Notes: generated from the sequence alone by a model not told the origin. A DNA stretch of 64,000 bases from Corythucha ciliata (GCA_038030265.1 CM075941.1:46686164-46750163); one strand, 5' to 3'. Shown: positions 34,469 through 44,944, counted from the first letter of the stretch. Program-made: numbers and translations.

Positions 34469-34713
34469 GTCGGCTAAGGCGTGATACCTCGTAAGTGACA
34501 ATTTGGCGAAAAATAGGTTTTGGTATCAAATTTTTCGTTAGATACCTAACTTGATTATCATAAATTTTGTTTTCAAGATAATCAATGTAATTTTTTATGG
34601 GAGAATTGCCAAAAATTTGAAAGTAATGTAAAAATAGGGATTTTTAAAATGATTTTTTGTTCTTCTGTAAAGTTTGGTTTTTGAACATACGAGGTATCAC
34701 GCCTTAGCCGACG
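34469..34713. mobile_element. 245-bp MITE inside Copia
   Basis: Terminal inverted repeats of about 23-24 bp: GTCGGCTAAGGCGTGATACC (continuing TCGTA) and its complement ending CGCCTTAGCCGACG. CAGT lies directly on both sides (34465-34468 and 34714-34717), a 4-bp target duplication. The Copia reading resumes across the gap. The interior is AT rich with no gene. I do not assign a superfamily. Confidence 0.85.
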
Positions 34714-34717
34714 CAGT

Positions 34718-35025
34718 ACCGTATCTCCTTTGGCGTTTCGAACGATAGCTTTGTCTTTCTTGAAAATTACGTCGTAGCCATGATCTGTTATTTTCCCGAC
34801 AGATAAAAGATTTTGCCGAAGATCGGGTACAAGGATGGTTTCGTTCAAATCAATCGATTTTTGTTCTTGACCAGTTTGAATTTTTAATTTGACGAGTCCT
34901 TTTGCCGTCACTTCCGACGTCGAGTTGTTGGCTAAGTTCAATCTGTGATTGCTGAGACCTTCAAGACTTTCAAATTTATTTTTATCTTGGCACATGTGGG
35001 ACGTGCACCCGCTGTCGAGACACCA
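34718..35025 (-). pseudogene. Copia protease region
   Basis: The minus strand reads WCLDSGCTSHMCQDKNKFES at 35025-34965, with the DSG catalytic site of Copia aspartic proteases, then LVPDLRQNLLSVGKITDHGY near 34800 and IVRNAKGDTVL at 34730, where the MITE interrupts it. The remainder is intact apart from the insertions on both sides. Confidence 0.8.
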
Positions 35026-35156
35026 GGGGCCGTATTCCGAAGCCGTGTGAAAATGCCGCAAAAAGCGGTTGCTATGGCGGGATAATGTTATTTCTTATTC
35101 GGCGTCCTTGGATCCCGCTTGCGGCATTTTTTCCCGACCGTTCAGAATAAGGCCCC
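35026..35156. mobile_element. 131-bp palindromic MITE inside Copia
   Basis: GGGGCCGTATTCCGAA at 35026 pairs with TTCAGAATAAGGCCCC ending at 35156, and inner arms AAAATGCCGCAAAAAGCGG and CCCGCTTGCGGCATTTTTTC also pair. It lies between the gag zinc knuckle and the protease. A target duplication is not clear. Confidence 0.7.
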
Positions 35157-35184
35157 AACTTTCGGTTTCGTTTCGATCAATTTG

Positions 35185-35946
35185 ATCTGTGACTGAGAGA
35201 ATCGTGTGGAAACTTTCCTGCTTCTCTTCTATGTTGGCGGCTTTGGAGACATTGCGCGGACAATTTATACTTTGTGACCAATTTCTCTACATCGGTTACA
35301 CCTGAATTTAAACTTTATTTCGTCAGGCCGCTTCTTCGGACAGAATTTCTTGGTTTTTGCGATGAGAGCATCGGGTTGACTTTCATGTTTTTCATGACGA
35401 GCGTCACTTTCTTCGAGTATTTTTATTTTGAGTGCTTCGGGACTGGGAAGGGAGTCTCGCGATTCGATAGCACACCGAAAATTTTCGAATTCGTCAGGGA
35501 GGCTGTACAGTAGCATGATTGACAAGAGATCGTCGTTTATGTCGACTGCCATTTCATGTAGCTGATCGACGATATCAAAGAAATTGTTGACGTGAATTCG
35601 GATGTCTTCTCCGGATTTCATTTTATGGAGCATGATCCGTTTTAACAGCGAAGCTTTTCGAGCTGGTCCCTTCGATTGGGTGATCGAATGTAACTTGTCC
35701 CAGACCTCTTTGGATGTTCGACAGTTCTTAACTTGAGAAACTTCTCCGGGGCTGATAGACAGGATCAAGTCAGCTCTTGCTTTTCGGTCAGCTAAGTCCC
35801 AAGCTACGGCTTGCATTTTCGGGGCGTAGCTTTGATCCAGAAACATACTCCCAAGCATCAGCTTTAATTAGCAGAGCTTCAGCTTGTAATTTCCACGATT
35901 CGAAGTTGTCTTTTCGAAGACTTTCAATTCTGAGCGATAAACTCAT
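35185..35946 (-). pseudogene. Copia gag
   Basis: An ATG at 35946 starts MSLSLRIESLRKDNFESWKL, typical of Copia gag. A frameshift near 35815 moves the reading to the frame running to 35265: QVKNCRTSKEVWDKLHSI, LLKRIMLHKMKSGEDIRIHV and LLSIMLLYSLPDEFENFRCA. A zinc knuckle begins CNRCREIGHKV near 35290 but the frame is lost before the last cysteine. It would form the particle shell. Confidence 0.8.
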
Positions 35947-36019
35947 TTTCTACTTTTCAATGTGAATTCTTATCTTGAAAAGTGTTCTTCAGTTCTGAGC
36001 GCTAAGTCTCATAATCTTT

Positions 36020-36123
36020 TGAAAAAGAGAGAAGTCTTTTTTTAGAACAACAACAAAACGAACAGTTATATTTTTCATATGATTTCCACTACATAATAAA
36101 CAGGAGGATTTGATATTCCAACA
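36020..36123 (-). repeat. 5' LTR of Copia
   Basis: Identical to the 3' LTR except one base. Directly downstream on the minus strand lies AGATTATGAGACTTAGCGCT, which resembles the complement of the anticodon arm of elongator tRNA-Met (ATTATGAGAC is exact from memory), suggesting a half-tRNA primer as used by Drosophila copia with initiator tRNA-Met. Confidence 0.8.
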
Positions 36124-37738
36124 AAATTTAGCAGCATATATTACCGATTTTTTAGCGATTAGCACTTTTCTCAGTTTTAGCTGGAAATTAAAATTTTTCT
36201 CAAGTGTTTTCCTCAATATCAGCCGCAAAATAGGGGGACTTTTCACGAATTAGGACTTTTCTGGGTTCACCATACGCAGTGCATGAGCGATTTCATTTCA
36301 ATTTCAGCCGGTAAAGTTGCCTTCAGAATCCGCAAATTGGCGTATATTCTGTTTTTGGCGAAAATTAGAATTTTTAATTGTAGTGGCGATGCGTCGTAGC
36401 GTTTCAAACCTGAGAATTAGCGAATTTTCTGAATTTCAGTCACAAATTGGCGTTTGGCGCAATTTTAGCTGTGAATTGGCGATTTCTTTCCATTTTTGGC
36501 CGCGAATTAGCAATTTTCTTAATTTTTAGGCTTAAAACTAACCTTTCTCTTAATTTGGACCAGGCTGATTATTTTATTTTCTAAATACTACCCGCAAATT
36601 AGCGGGTTTTTTTTTTCATTTTACCACCGCATCAGCAATTTTATTTTACGTTTATAGGTATAGATTATTGCTTCTTTTCAGTTCTAGCCGTGAATTAGCT
36701 TATTTTTTAACATTATACCATAGCCATGCATGAATTTGCCATGTTTCTGAATTTTAGACACAAAAATTGCCTTCAGAAGGTGCGAATTTAAATTATAAAT
36801 GTAATTCTTTTTTTTTTTTTTTTTTTTTTTTTTTTCCAACCAAAAAATTTACATCTATTCATCCATTTCTGTCAAAAAATCATAATTTTAATTACTGATG
36901 TTTCTCAATTTTAGCTGCGAATTTTCGCTTTTCTACATTTTAGCAGCGTGGTAGCGTGTCCAACCAAAGTTTTGTCAATTTGTGCCAAGAATTGGTGTTT
37001 GACTCAATTGAACCTGCAAATTAGCAATTTTTTTCCATTTTTAACTTGGAATTAGCACTTTTCCCCAATTTGAACAGAAAATTAACGTTTTTCTACATTT
37101 TAGCTGCGCTAATTGGTGATTTTTTCAATTTTAGCCGCGAATTAGTGGTTTTCTTCATTTTGTATCAGCGAATTAATGTTTTTCCACAACTTTCTATCTG
37201 CAAATTGCAAATTAGCGATTTTTCCCAATTTCAGCTGTGAAATAGCGTTTTGTGCTAATTTTGCAGCCATTCAGCATCCTATTCCCTTTTTTATACGCGA
37301 ATGGGCGATTTTACGCCATTTAAGTTGTGAATTTGCCATTTTTGTCCAATTTTAACCTGAAAGCGTCTTCTATTTGTCAACATTATAGCGTGTATTCTCA
37401 ACTTTAACCGCGGGGCTTGCCTAAATACGAATCGTTTGTGTTGGTTTCCACAATTTATTCGTGGAATGGCCTCCATGTACCGCGAATCAGCGATTTTTTT
37501 CTTAATTTTAGTGTGGAATAAGTTGCATCGCGAGACCACGAATCAGCGCTTTTTAGCAGCTGTAGCCACGAATAATACCGATTTTTGTCTGATAGAGGGC
37601 CCGGGGTGAACCCCCCCCCCCCCAGTACCACGGTACCCTACTGCGTTGGGTCCAAAGTCCAAGGAAAAAGCTGGACGTACTCGGTCCTTTTCGGGCTGCT
37701 TTAAGTCTTGAAAATCTGCTAAAGCTAACTTCAATGTG

Positions 37739-38470
37739 ACGGTCCGTAAACTAAGGTAAATCTAGTAGCTATAGGTAATGCTAGGATTAAAATGATATGA
37801 AGCGCTAAAATTCACGGACAATGCGAAAGAAATTGCTAATTCATACGACTAGAATCGAAAAAACTCATTTTGTCGAGTAAAATGTGTAAAAAGCGCGCAT
37901 TCTCGGGTGAAATTGAGAAAACGCCAATTCGTGCTTAAAATTGAGAAAAAGCGCTGTGGAAAAATCGTTAGTTCACTGCAGGCACGTAGCCAGCCTTTGA
38001 TCTAGGGGTGGGCAGCTTCACATAAGAACATAAGTCAGATGCGTCTGGCGCGACCCCAGAAACTGAATTAGCACAGATAAAGAGTCGTTAGACGACAAAA
38101 CATCTCGTTATGCATTCTACTGCGCATTTTTCGTTCAATAACTGACAATTTTTGCCCAGTAAGTGATATTCTTGGAGAACTAAACTTGGAATTTTCGTCT
38201 CCTAAGGCGGTAACTACGGTAATTTAGTCCGCCTAATTGGTCTCCTCGACTCTTCCGTTAATAGAGACGAATAGGGGTCCCTGTCAGCAGACTCGCAGAC
38301 CAGCGTAAACTGCCAAGTCTTGAACAAGCACGAAGTTCACGATCTTAGGAAATGACAGTTTTTCAGAGAGGATCGCAAGAAGTCTGGTACTGAGGGGGCT
38401 CGTGAAATTGTTATTTTAGTGGAACTTGGGCTTGATACGGGTTTTTTGAATTTAACAAAATAGTTTCTTG
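37739..38470. other. 30-bp family remnant, then non-coding
   Basis: 37800-37985 has about six forward 30-bp units. CAGGCACGTAGCCAG at about 37979 is a weak end-like motif followed by no visible partner. 38041-38470 has no recognised content; CTCCTAAGGCGGTAACTACG near 38200 looks regular but matches no RNA gene that I know. Confidence 0.4.
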
Positions 38471-38770
38471 TAGTGCATGAGTCAAATCTGTGAAATAGAT
38501 GAGCCAAGCCCTCGAAATTGTGTTTTCAGCGCAAACCCAACACCCAGCACGAAATTTGGTTTTCAGCAAGTCCAAAACCCACGAAATTACGGGTTTAGTT
38601 CTTCAGCGAGAAAACGCCACGAAATTAGCGATTTAGTGTGCCAAAGCTCGCAAAATTGGTTCAATAGCGGCAAGCAAACTCCATGAAATTCGCATTTTAG
38701 TGAGCCAGAATTAGTGTGCTAAAACCACTTAAATGTGGTTTTGAATTAAGCAACCCCGCAAAATTGAGGG
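38471..38770. repeat. second degenerate family, block 2
   Basis: About seven units of 36-45 bp centred on CACGAAATTNNGGTTTTCAGC or similar (38510, 38550, 38590, 38630, 38650, 38685). It is similar in style to the blocks at 28651 and 46690. No frame. Confidence 0.6.
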
Positions 38771-38828
38771 GTACATAAGAAATCCGGAACAATTTTTATT
38801 GAGCCAGGCATGCAAAAATGTTCTTATG

Positions 38829-39965
38829 AGAGAGAGAGTGAGAGTGAGAGAGAGCTTTTATTGTCATATTGTCAACACCAACGTGGTAAGAGATGTGTCA
38901 AATGAAAGAAGTGATTCATTGTAAGCGAATGAATAATTAATACGGAGGGTCACAACAATGACTAGAAGGCGTGACGTCAAACAAAATCCAAAGTGAGGAA
39001 ATCGTCGAAGGCGTAAAATGTTCCACGCACCAGGAGCGCTCGAACAGCGTGCTTGAAGGAAGGGTAAGGCAGCTCTTTAACATCGGCAGGCAAATGATTG
39101 AAAATTTTTAAGCCCTAAAAATGTTGGCCATTCAAAGATTTGGTGAGCCGAGCTCCTCCGAAATCGTGTACGTCGGTTCCCGTGAGGTACTCAGAAAGGT
39201 GAGGAAAACAGTAGAGCAGACTCTGGCATATATATATGGAAGAGAATGTCATTATCCCCGGCCTACGGAAGTGCGACGCACAATCCTCACGAAAGTAAAG
39301 GCCCGCGACAACGAGAACAGCACTTCGTTGGTACCTAAAGATGCGCCTGACGGCCGTGTGACCCCAAACTATAACGCCGTAGCTTATGATATTATGAAAC
39401 AGACCAAAATAAGCGGCTAGGAGAGTTCGTTCAGAAACTTTCTGAGACAATTTTCTGAGCAGAAATATGCTTTTTGTCAGCTTCCTTTCCAGCTCTAGAA
39501 TGTGTTGACCAAAGTTCGGTTTAGGGTCCACGTACATGCCGAGAAATCGGACGCTCACTGGATTGTCACAGATGCCCAGTTCTCCCATGCCTATAGCAAT
39601 AAGGTACATGTTTTGTCGTTATTAATCTTCAGATTATTTGCCGAGCACCATTTCCTCAGGCAATCCTCTATTTCAGTTTTCTTTTCTAGAGCAGAACGTA
39701 AATCCGAGTGCATGACTGTCGTATCGTCCGCATATAAGACGGTGGAAAAACCTCTACTTCCGAGAACTGCTGGCAGGTCATTAATGGCCACGAGAAACAG
39801 TAGAGGCCCCAAAATCGATCCCTGAGGCACACCCACACGAACGGAACGCCAACCAGAGTATTGGTTATCGACTCTTACACATTGCTGCCGGTCACGAAGG
39901 TACGACTCAACGAGGGAGCACGGCCTTGCGCGAGAAACCATATAGCTCGAGCTTATTTATTATAC
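38829..39965 (-). mobile_element. non-LTR retrotransposon 3, 5' truncated
   Basis: The RT is 5' truncated near 39965, inside the palm, and extends to its C-terminal end near 38990. The 3' untranslated part ends with an AATAAA signal (complement of 38857-38862) followed by a CT-rich tail (GA-rich at 38829-38854 on the plus strand). No RNase H is present, unlike elements 1 and 2. The RT style (GVPQGSILGPLLFLVAINDL) and the closing motif suggest a CR1/L2/Daphne-like group, which I cannot settle without a search. Confidence 0.8.
38990..39965 (-). pseudogene. RT of non-LTR element 3
   Basis: KLELYGFSRKAV near 39950, VESYLRDRQQCVRV near 39905, GVPQGSILGPLLFLVAINDL near 39810 and the catalytic LYADDTTVM near 39735. 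A frameshift near 39600 leads to VRFLGMYVDPKPNFGQHI, LRKLSQKVSERTLLAAYFGL and ISYGVIVWG near 39390. Another frameshift near 39120 leads to the terminal GLKIFNHLPADVKELP and FKHAVRALLV. Only the C-terminal two thirds of the RT is present. Confidence 0.8.
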
Positions 39966-40140
39966 ACGGCGGACCCATAATCAATTTTTGAGCGCACTAA
40001 AGGAATCAAATATGCGTAGTAACACCCTAAACTCTGCTCCCCATTTGTGATTAGCGATCATCCTAAACAGATTAAGATCTTTCTGGCATCGTTTCACAGT
40101 GTTTCTTACGCAGTTAAGGTAGTGTACGTTAACCGAATTT
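39966..40140 (-). pseudogene. fragment of a different non-LTR element (post-RT region)
   Basis: The minus strand reads RNTVKRCQKDLNLFRMIANH, then KWGAEFRVLLRIFDSFSALK, the segment that follows the RT in I/Jockey-group elements with RNase H (compare KRLSLLKRLTGTKWGASQDV in element 1). It abuts the 5' end of element 3, which belongs to another group, so the two were joined by insertion or template switching. Confidence 0.6.
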
Positions 40141-40915
40141 GGGTAAAGGCTCGCTAATAAAACACTGAACTCACCGTTGATGAGATGACGGTAAGGTCCG
40201 GCGTTGTCGTGATTTCCGGCTTTTCCGTCGCGTTAACTTCAAGGGCGCGATTGAGTTCTATTCAATTAGCAAGTTCACGAGCGGGGGTGGCGTTACGATT
40301 AAATGTTTTTCACAACCGTGGTCTTACAAAAAACTCTGAACAACTTACTTTTTTCTACTACTCTTAGGTGCAAAAAGGGCATCATCTCTCGTAAAGCGAA
40401 TAAATACCCCTTCCAGGCTACTTATCGGAGATAATTGTAAATTTATAAATAACGTTTTTGAGCAAGCCTTCATGGCGTAAACACACTGTTTCCTCTATTT
40501 GGCTTTTCCGGTTTAGCTTTTGGTCAAAAACTTACTGGTGCAATTGTAGGGAATCTTGGAGTTTCCGATATACAGAATTGGGGAAGCATTGCGACGACCG
40601 CAATCTACAAAAGTGTAAAGCAGAAGACTTCTCTTGGGAGAGAAGTAAGCCTTTCTTCTCAGCTTCAGCTGCAATACTTTCTAAGCATTTTTTTTTTTTA
40701 CTTTCTGCTGTGGATTAGCGCTGTTTTTCAGTTTGATTTCAGGTACATTTAGTACGAATTAGCGTTTCTTCACAATTTTAGCCGCGAATTAGTGATTTTC
40801 TTCATTTCTATACGCGAATTAACGTATTTACCTAAACTTTATCCGTGAATTAGCGATTTGTCTCAATTTTAGCTGTGAAATAGCGATTTCTGCTAGTTTT
40901 GCAGTGAATTAGCAT
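40141..40915. other. non-coding, then reverse 30-bp block
   Basis: 40141-40719 has no recognised gene. 40720-40915 has about six reverse-oriented 30-bp units (CACAATTTTAGCCGCGAATT AGTGATTTTC style). Gypsy 2 was inserted at the right edge of this block. Confidence 0.6.
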
Positions 40916-41096
40916 TGTTAGAAAAGGTTGGATATAACAACCAAAATATTTGTTGTAACTATTTTATTTAGGATCAGAAAATAAAATCTCTTTTTAAAAG
41001 AGTGTACGTTTCAAGAGTCGTCAGAAAAATCAAAAAGTGGATTCAAAAACATCTGTGAATTCCTTGTTTTTATTTCATTGAAGTGGAGTCGCCACA
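40916..41096 (-). repeat. 3' LTR of Gypsy 2
   Basis: Matches 44958-45139 almost completely; differences include ATAAAATCTC against AGAAAATTTC and GTCGTCAG against GTCATCGG. The plus-strand bases 41097-41109 are the complement of the GGGAGGGGAGTT polypurine tract. Confidence 0.92.
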
Positions 41097-42482
41097 AACT
41101 CCCCTCCCAGCGACAGCGTCAAGGATCCGAAAACGAACACGGCGACCCGCTCGAGTCTGACCTCTTGCTTCATGCTCGGGTGAAGGTTTGGGCGGAAGAT
41201 TAGCTTTGACTGAAGGCGCAACATCGTCGTTTATGCTTTCGTCTCTGGGAACAAAAAATGCAGGTTTAACCCGGTCAATAGAAATAGATTTTTCTCCTCT
41301 AGGGGTCACGAGTCTGAAAACTTTGTCGTCTCGAGAAACGACGCGGAACGGTCCGTTGTACGCCGGTTGTAGAGGTTTACGAACCGCATCTACCCGAATA
41401 AAAACATGCGAACACTTTGAAAGTTCAGGGTGGACGAAAGTTGATTTAGACGAGTGATGTGAAAAAGGAACGGGACGTAAGTCACGGAGTTTGCATCGCA
41501 TTTTTTCTATCGTCGAAGGCACATCATCATCCGACGAAATGAAAAAATCTGCCGGAAGAGAGATAGGCTCTCCGAAAACGATTTCAGCTGGTGAACAATC
41601 CAAGTTAGTGATCAGCTGTGACCTCAACCCTAAAAGAACAAGGGGAAGCGATGACACCCAGTCACTATTCAGGTGAGCTTTAAGGGCAGCTTTTAAGGTT
41701 CGATGCCACCTTTCTATAGCTCCATTAGCGGCAGGATGGTAAGACGTCGTTAAAATGTGATAAACACCAAATACCTTCGAGAGTTTTTCGAAAAGTTGGC
41801 ATTCGAATTGTTTGCCTCTGTCGGTCGTCACACATTTTGGAAGTCCATGCCTGGAAAACCATTGAGCAACGAGAGTTGTTGCGACCATGTCCGATGTAAT
41901 ATCAGAGACGGGTATAGCCTCGGTCCATCTTGAAAAACGATCGATTATAGTTAGAAGGTAACGAAATCCTTGAGACGGGGCTAGGGGTCCAACTATGTCA
42001 ACATTAATATGCTCAAACCGTCTACTAGGGGAGGCACAGCTACCGACTTGACTTGTTGTGTCAAGATTTTTGACCTTTGACAAGGTATGCATGTACGGGC
42101 CCAGATCGCAACATCGCGCTTCAGCGATGGAGATGGCGATGGCAAATCGCTCCTGTACCAGGTTCACAGAGCCCGAAATTCCCGGATGTGAAAGGTTGTG
42201 GAGTTGGTCGAAAATTTGACGACGGAGTTGCACAGGCACGAAAGGGCGAAGTTTGCCAGTTGTCGAGTCGCACATCAATTTGCTGCCATCGTCTAATATA
42301 AATTCCTGAAAATTGAAGGAGGACGTTTTAGAATTGATTAAGTGAGAAAGTTCGTCACAAGTCGGACAATTCACGGTGCGAAATGGACGAAGGCATCGAA
42401 ATTGTTGCGATGCGCGAACAAACATCGGCTGGAACATTTTCTTTTCCAGGAATATAACGAATGTCAGTAGAAGACTATCCAA
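41070..42482 (-). pseudogene. Gypsy 2 integrase and end of RNase H region
   Basis: Open for 470 codons but not all in the original frame. A zinc-binding part starts HNLSHPGISG near 42220; the cysteine half is out of frame around 42080-42130. The catalytic core reads HINVDIVGPLAPSQGFRYLL near 41995, TTDRGKQFE near 41825 and NGAIERWHRTLKAALKAH near 41715. C-terminal LVLLGLRS, VFIRVDAVRKPLQPAYNGPF and SIDRVKPAFFVP follow. The three acidic catalytic residues are present. The frame reads 27 bases into the 3' LTR. Confidence 0.85.
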
Positions 42483-44067
42483 TAAAATCGAGATGACGCA
42501 GCTGTCGAGGTGAGGCTTTATCTGGCCTTTGCTCGAAAGCGTAAGTGACTGGCTTGACGTCCGTGAAAATAATTACTTGACGCCCCTCGATGAAATGTCG
42601 AAAATATTTCACGGCGAGATAGGCTGCCAACAACTCACGATCGTACGTACTGTACCGGCATTGTGTCGGTGTAAGCTTTTTCGAGAAAAAACCTAAAGGT
42701 TCGAGCGTAGAATTTCGAAGTTGCTGAAGAGATGCTCCTACTGCAAAATCCGAAGCGTCGACGTTCAAAACCAAGGGTAGGTCCGACGAAGGATGAACCA
42801 AAAGCGTAGCATTTGCTAACTCTTCCTTCAGCTTTTCAAACGCTATTTTTCCAGCCTCTGTCCACTCGATTTTACTCTTGTCTTTTTTTCCAGGAGTACC
42901 ACAAAGCTCGAAGAGCGGTTGTTGAGTTGCCGCTGAGTGTGGAAGCGAGCGCCTGTAAAAATTGACAAGACCTAGAAATCGACGTAGTTGGTCGACGGTA
43001 GAAGGAAGTGGATAATTTTTTACAGCTTCGACTCTTTCTGGAAGGGGAAAAATAACCATTGGCGTTTCTTTGGCACCGAAAGTGCATTTTGCGAGATTGA
43101 CGACAATTCCGTGAGAATTGAGGCGTTCGAACAACAGCCTGAGATGCGACACATGTTCTTCCTCAGACGAAGATGCGACCAAAAGGTCATCGACGTAAGA
43201 ATAGACAAAAGGAAGGCCGTGGAGAACATGGTGTATGTATCGCTGAAATGACTGTGCTGCATTTTTCAAACCGAACGGAAGTTTTAAAAATTCAAACAAA
43301 CCGAAGTGAGTAATAACAGCTGCCTTAGGAACATCAGATGGTGCGACAGGAATATGATGAAAGGCTTTGACAAGATCTACTTTCGAAAAAATATTTTTAC
43401 CTTCCAGCTGTGAGTTGAAATCATGGAGATGCGGTATGGGGTATTTGTCGAGTGCTGTTTGGTTATTTAGGGCTCGGTAGTCCTCGCAGGGTCTCCATGA
43501 TCCATCCTTTTTAGGAACTATGTGAAGAGGGCTGGCCCAAGTACTTTTAGAGGGACGGCAAATGCTGGCCTCGACCATTTGTTCGAATTCTAGCTTTGCT
43601 TGTCGAGGCTTGTCAGGTGGTAAACGTCTAGCTCTCGCGTACACAGGCGTTCCAGACGTCGCAATTGTGTGGAAAAAATTGACGTCAGGCGAATGAAATC
43701 CGGGAGTCTCCTTTAACAAGTTGGGATATTTCGATAGGAGTTTCAAGTACCTGTGCTTCGGATCGAGAATGCTGACTGAAGGTGACGCTTCAGTGGTTGA
43801 TTTCGAACCACGAGAAAACAATTTTGTCACTTTGTCCAGTAAGCGACGATTTTTAATATCGACGAGAAGACCGAATCGGGCGAGAAAATCGGCTCCAATG
43901 ATGGGGTGACGAACGTCGGTGAGAATAAATGGCCAACGAAAATGGCGTCGCAGTCCCAAGTCGACGTCAACTAGCCTTTCACCAAATGTTTGAATGACTG
44001 ATCCATTGGCAGCGAAAAGGGTGCGTTTTGAAGGACGACTGCGTTCTAGCTTCGTTGGAGGCATCAC
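42475..44067 (-). pseudogene. Gypsy 2 protease remainder, RT and RNase H
   Basis: Open for 530 codons. The first 80 codons are the C-terminal part of the protease (FRWPFILTDVRHPIIGADFL near 43930) without the catalytic DTG/DSG. RT has SPLHIVPKKDGSWRPCEDYR near 43510, FSKVDLVKAFHHIPVAPSDV, PFGLKNAAQSFQRYIHHVL and the YVDDLLVASS box near 43195. About 15 codons are missing after CTFGAKE near 43085, where the fold normally continues into a conserved segment. RNase H has LNVDASDFAVGASLQQL, YDRELLAAYLAVKYFRHFIE and FTDVKPVTYAF (His of TDHKP changed). It stops at LRHLDFIG near 42475 with a frameshift into the next region. Confidence 0.85.
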
Positions 44068-44760
44068 ACAAACGTCTGGAACGATTTTTCGAGCGAGTCC
44101 TCAACTCGTTGATTGACGACGTTAATTCAGAAATATGGCACTCTAGCCTAGACAAACGGTCAATTAGTGACGGTTCTTTCGACTGAATGCTAGAAACAAA
44201 TTCATTCGACGGAGAATATTCGAGGATTTTGTCAGCCATAGCAGCTACGTTTTCCAAAGTATCGTTACTTGAAGCGAGAATAGCCTGCACGTTAGTGGGT
44301 AGAAGTTTGATGAACATCGTCTTCAAAAAATCGTCTTGAACGTTTGTGCCGGCCAGGGAACGCATTTCACGGAGCAGGTGAGACGGTTTTTATGTCTCCC
44401 AATTCAAGTTCGGTCAGCAATTTGCGTACCTTCGTCGTTTCGGATTCCTGAAACTCTCTCATTATTCGAGAATTTTAAGTCTGAATAAGGAGTATTTGAA
44501 AGTGGTTTGTCGAAAAAATCAGACACTTGTTCGGCGACATCGGTGTCAATTCCGCTTAAAAGTACGTTTATACTTTGTTCGTTCCGACGTTATCCCAGCG
44601 ACGCTAAACTGAGCTTCGATCTGGAGGAGCCACGCTTAGACGTTTTTACGCCAAAACGGAGGAATTTTGACAGACACGCGAGAAACGTCGGCACGAGGAG
44701 GTGCGTCGATTTAAGGGTGAGGTAGGTCCTCGTGAAGGTCATTATTTTCCATACCGAAAA
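43979..44760 (-). pseudogene. Gypsy 2 gag
   Basis: The capsid reading starts near 44600 (VLLSGIDTDVAEQVSDFF) and passes through a frameshift near 44480 and another near 44370 to REMRSLAGTNVQDDFLKTMF and IKLLPTNVQAILASSNDTLE, then MADKILEY and a possible coiled coil SRLECHISELTSSINELRTR near 44145. It ends without a zinc knuckle, joining directly to the back half of the protease. N-terminal part before 44620 is poorly conserved. Confidence 0.7.
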
Positions 44761-44944
44761 GAAAAAGTTGAAATACTTTCGAAGATACAGAGAAAAAATG
44801 GATGAACAAAAGTACCGTATGTTTGCGACAAAAATGAATCTACCGACGCGGTAGAAAAGACGAAGAAAACTTGTCGAGCTCTAAAAATTTCGTGATCCAA
44901 TGAAGTAAACGTCCGGGACTTGAAAAATCTGACGAGTTCGTAGT

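Larger units (their letters stand above)
31568..36123 (-). mobile_element. Copia (Pseudoviridae) retrotransposon
   Basis: Two 104-bp LTRs (31568-31671 and 36020-36123) start TGTTGGAATATC on the minus strand and differ at one position that I can see. Gene order is gag, protease, integrase, RT, RNase H, which is the Copia order. It sits inside element H: the sequence on the two sides (TTTTTCCTCAA and AAATTTAGCAGCATAT) is continuous in the 60-kb copy, giving an empty site. The right flank AAATT and the left flank (C)AATT suggest a 5-bp duplication, blurred by a T run. Internal size is about 4.35 kb including three later insertions (SINE 33308-33468, MITEs 34469-34713 and 35026-35156). Low LTR divergence implies a young insertion, yet the coding region is already broken. 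Confidence 0.9.
30857..37738 (-). mobile_element. element H, interrupted copy
   Basis: Starts with CAGTGGCGTAAATAGG and a G10 run, then matches the complement of 61098 down to about 58930 in order: TGAAATCT block, CTTTAGTCATCATTCCACCC, the CAGCCAGCACACTCTTG block, CTCAACTTTAGCAGCAAAGT, the tRNA-cored palindrome, and, after the Copia insertion (31568-36123), the 30-bp units and the ACCTGAAAGCGTCTTCTATT, CCTCCATGTACCGCGAATCA and GCTGGACGTACTCGGTCC landmarks. Similarity stops near 37738, about 110 bp before the expected end. Without Copia it would be about 2.3 kb. It is non-coding, in inverse orientation to the complete copy. Confidence 0.8.

Noticed and set aside
38190..38260. rRNA-like segment (CCTAAGGCGGTAACTACGG)
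   Set aside because: It resembles rRNA words superficially but does not continue into any conserved rRNA stretch that I can recognise.
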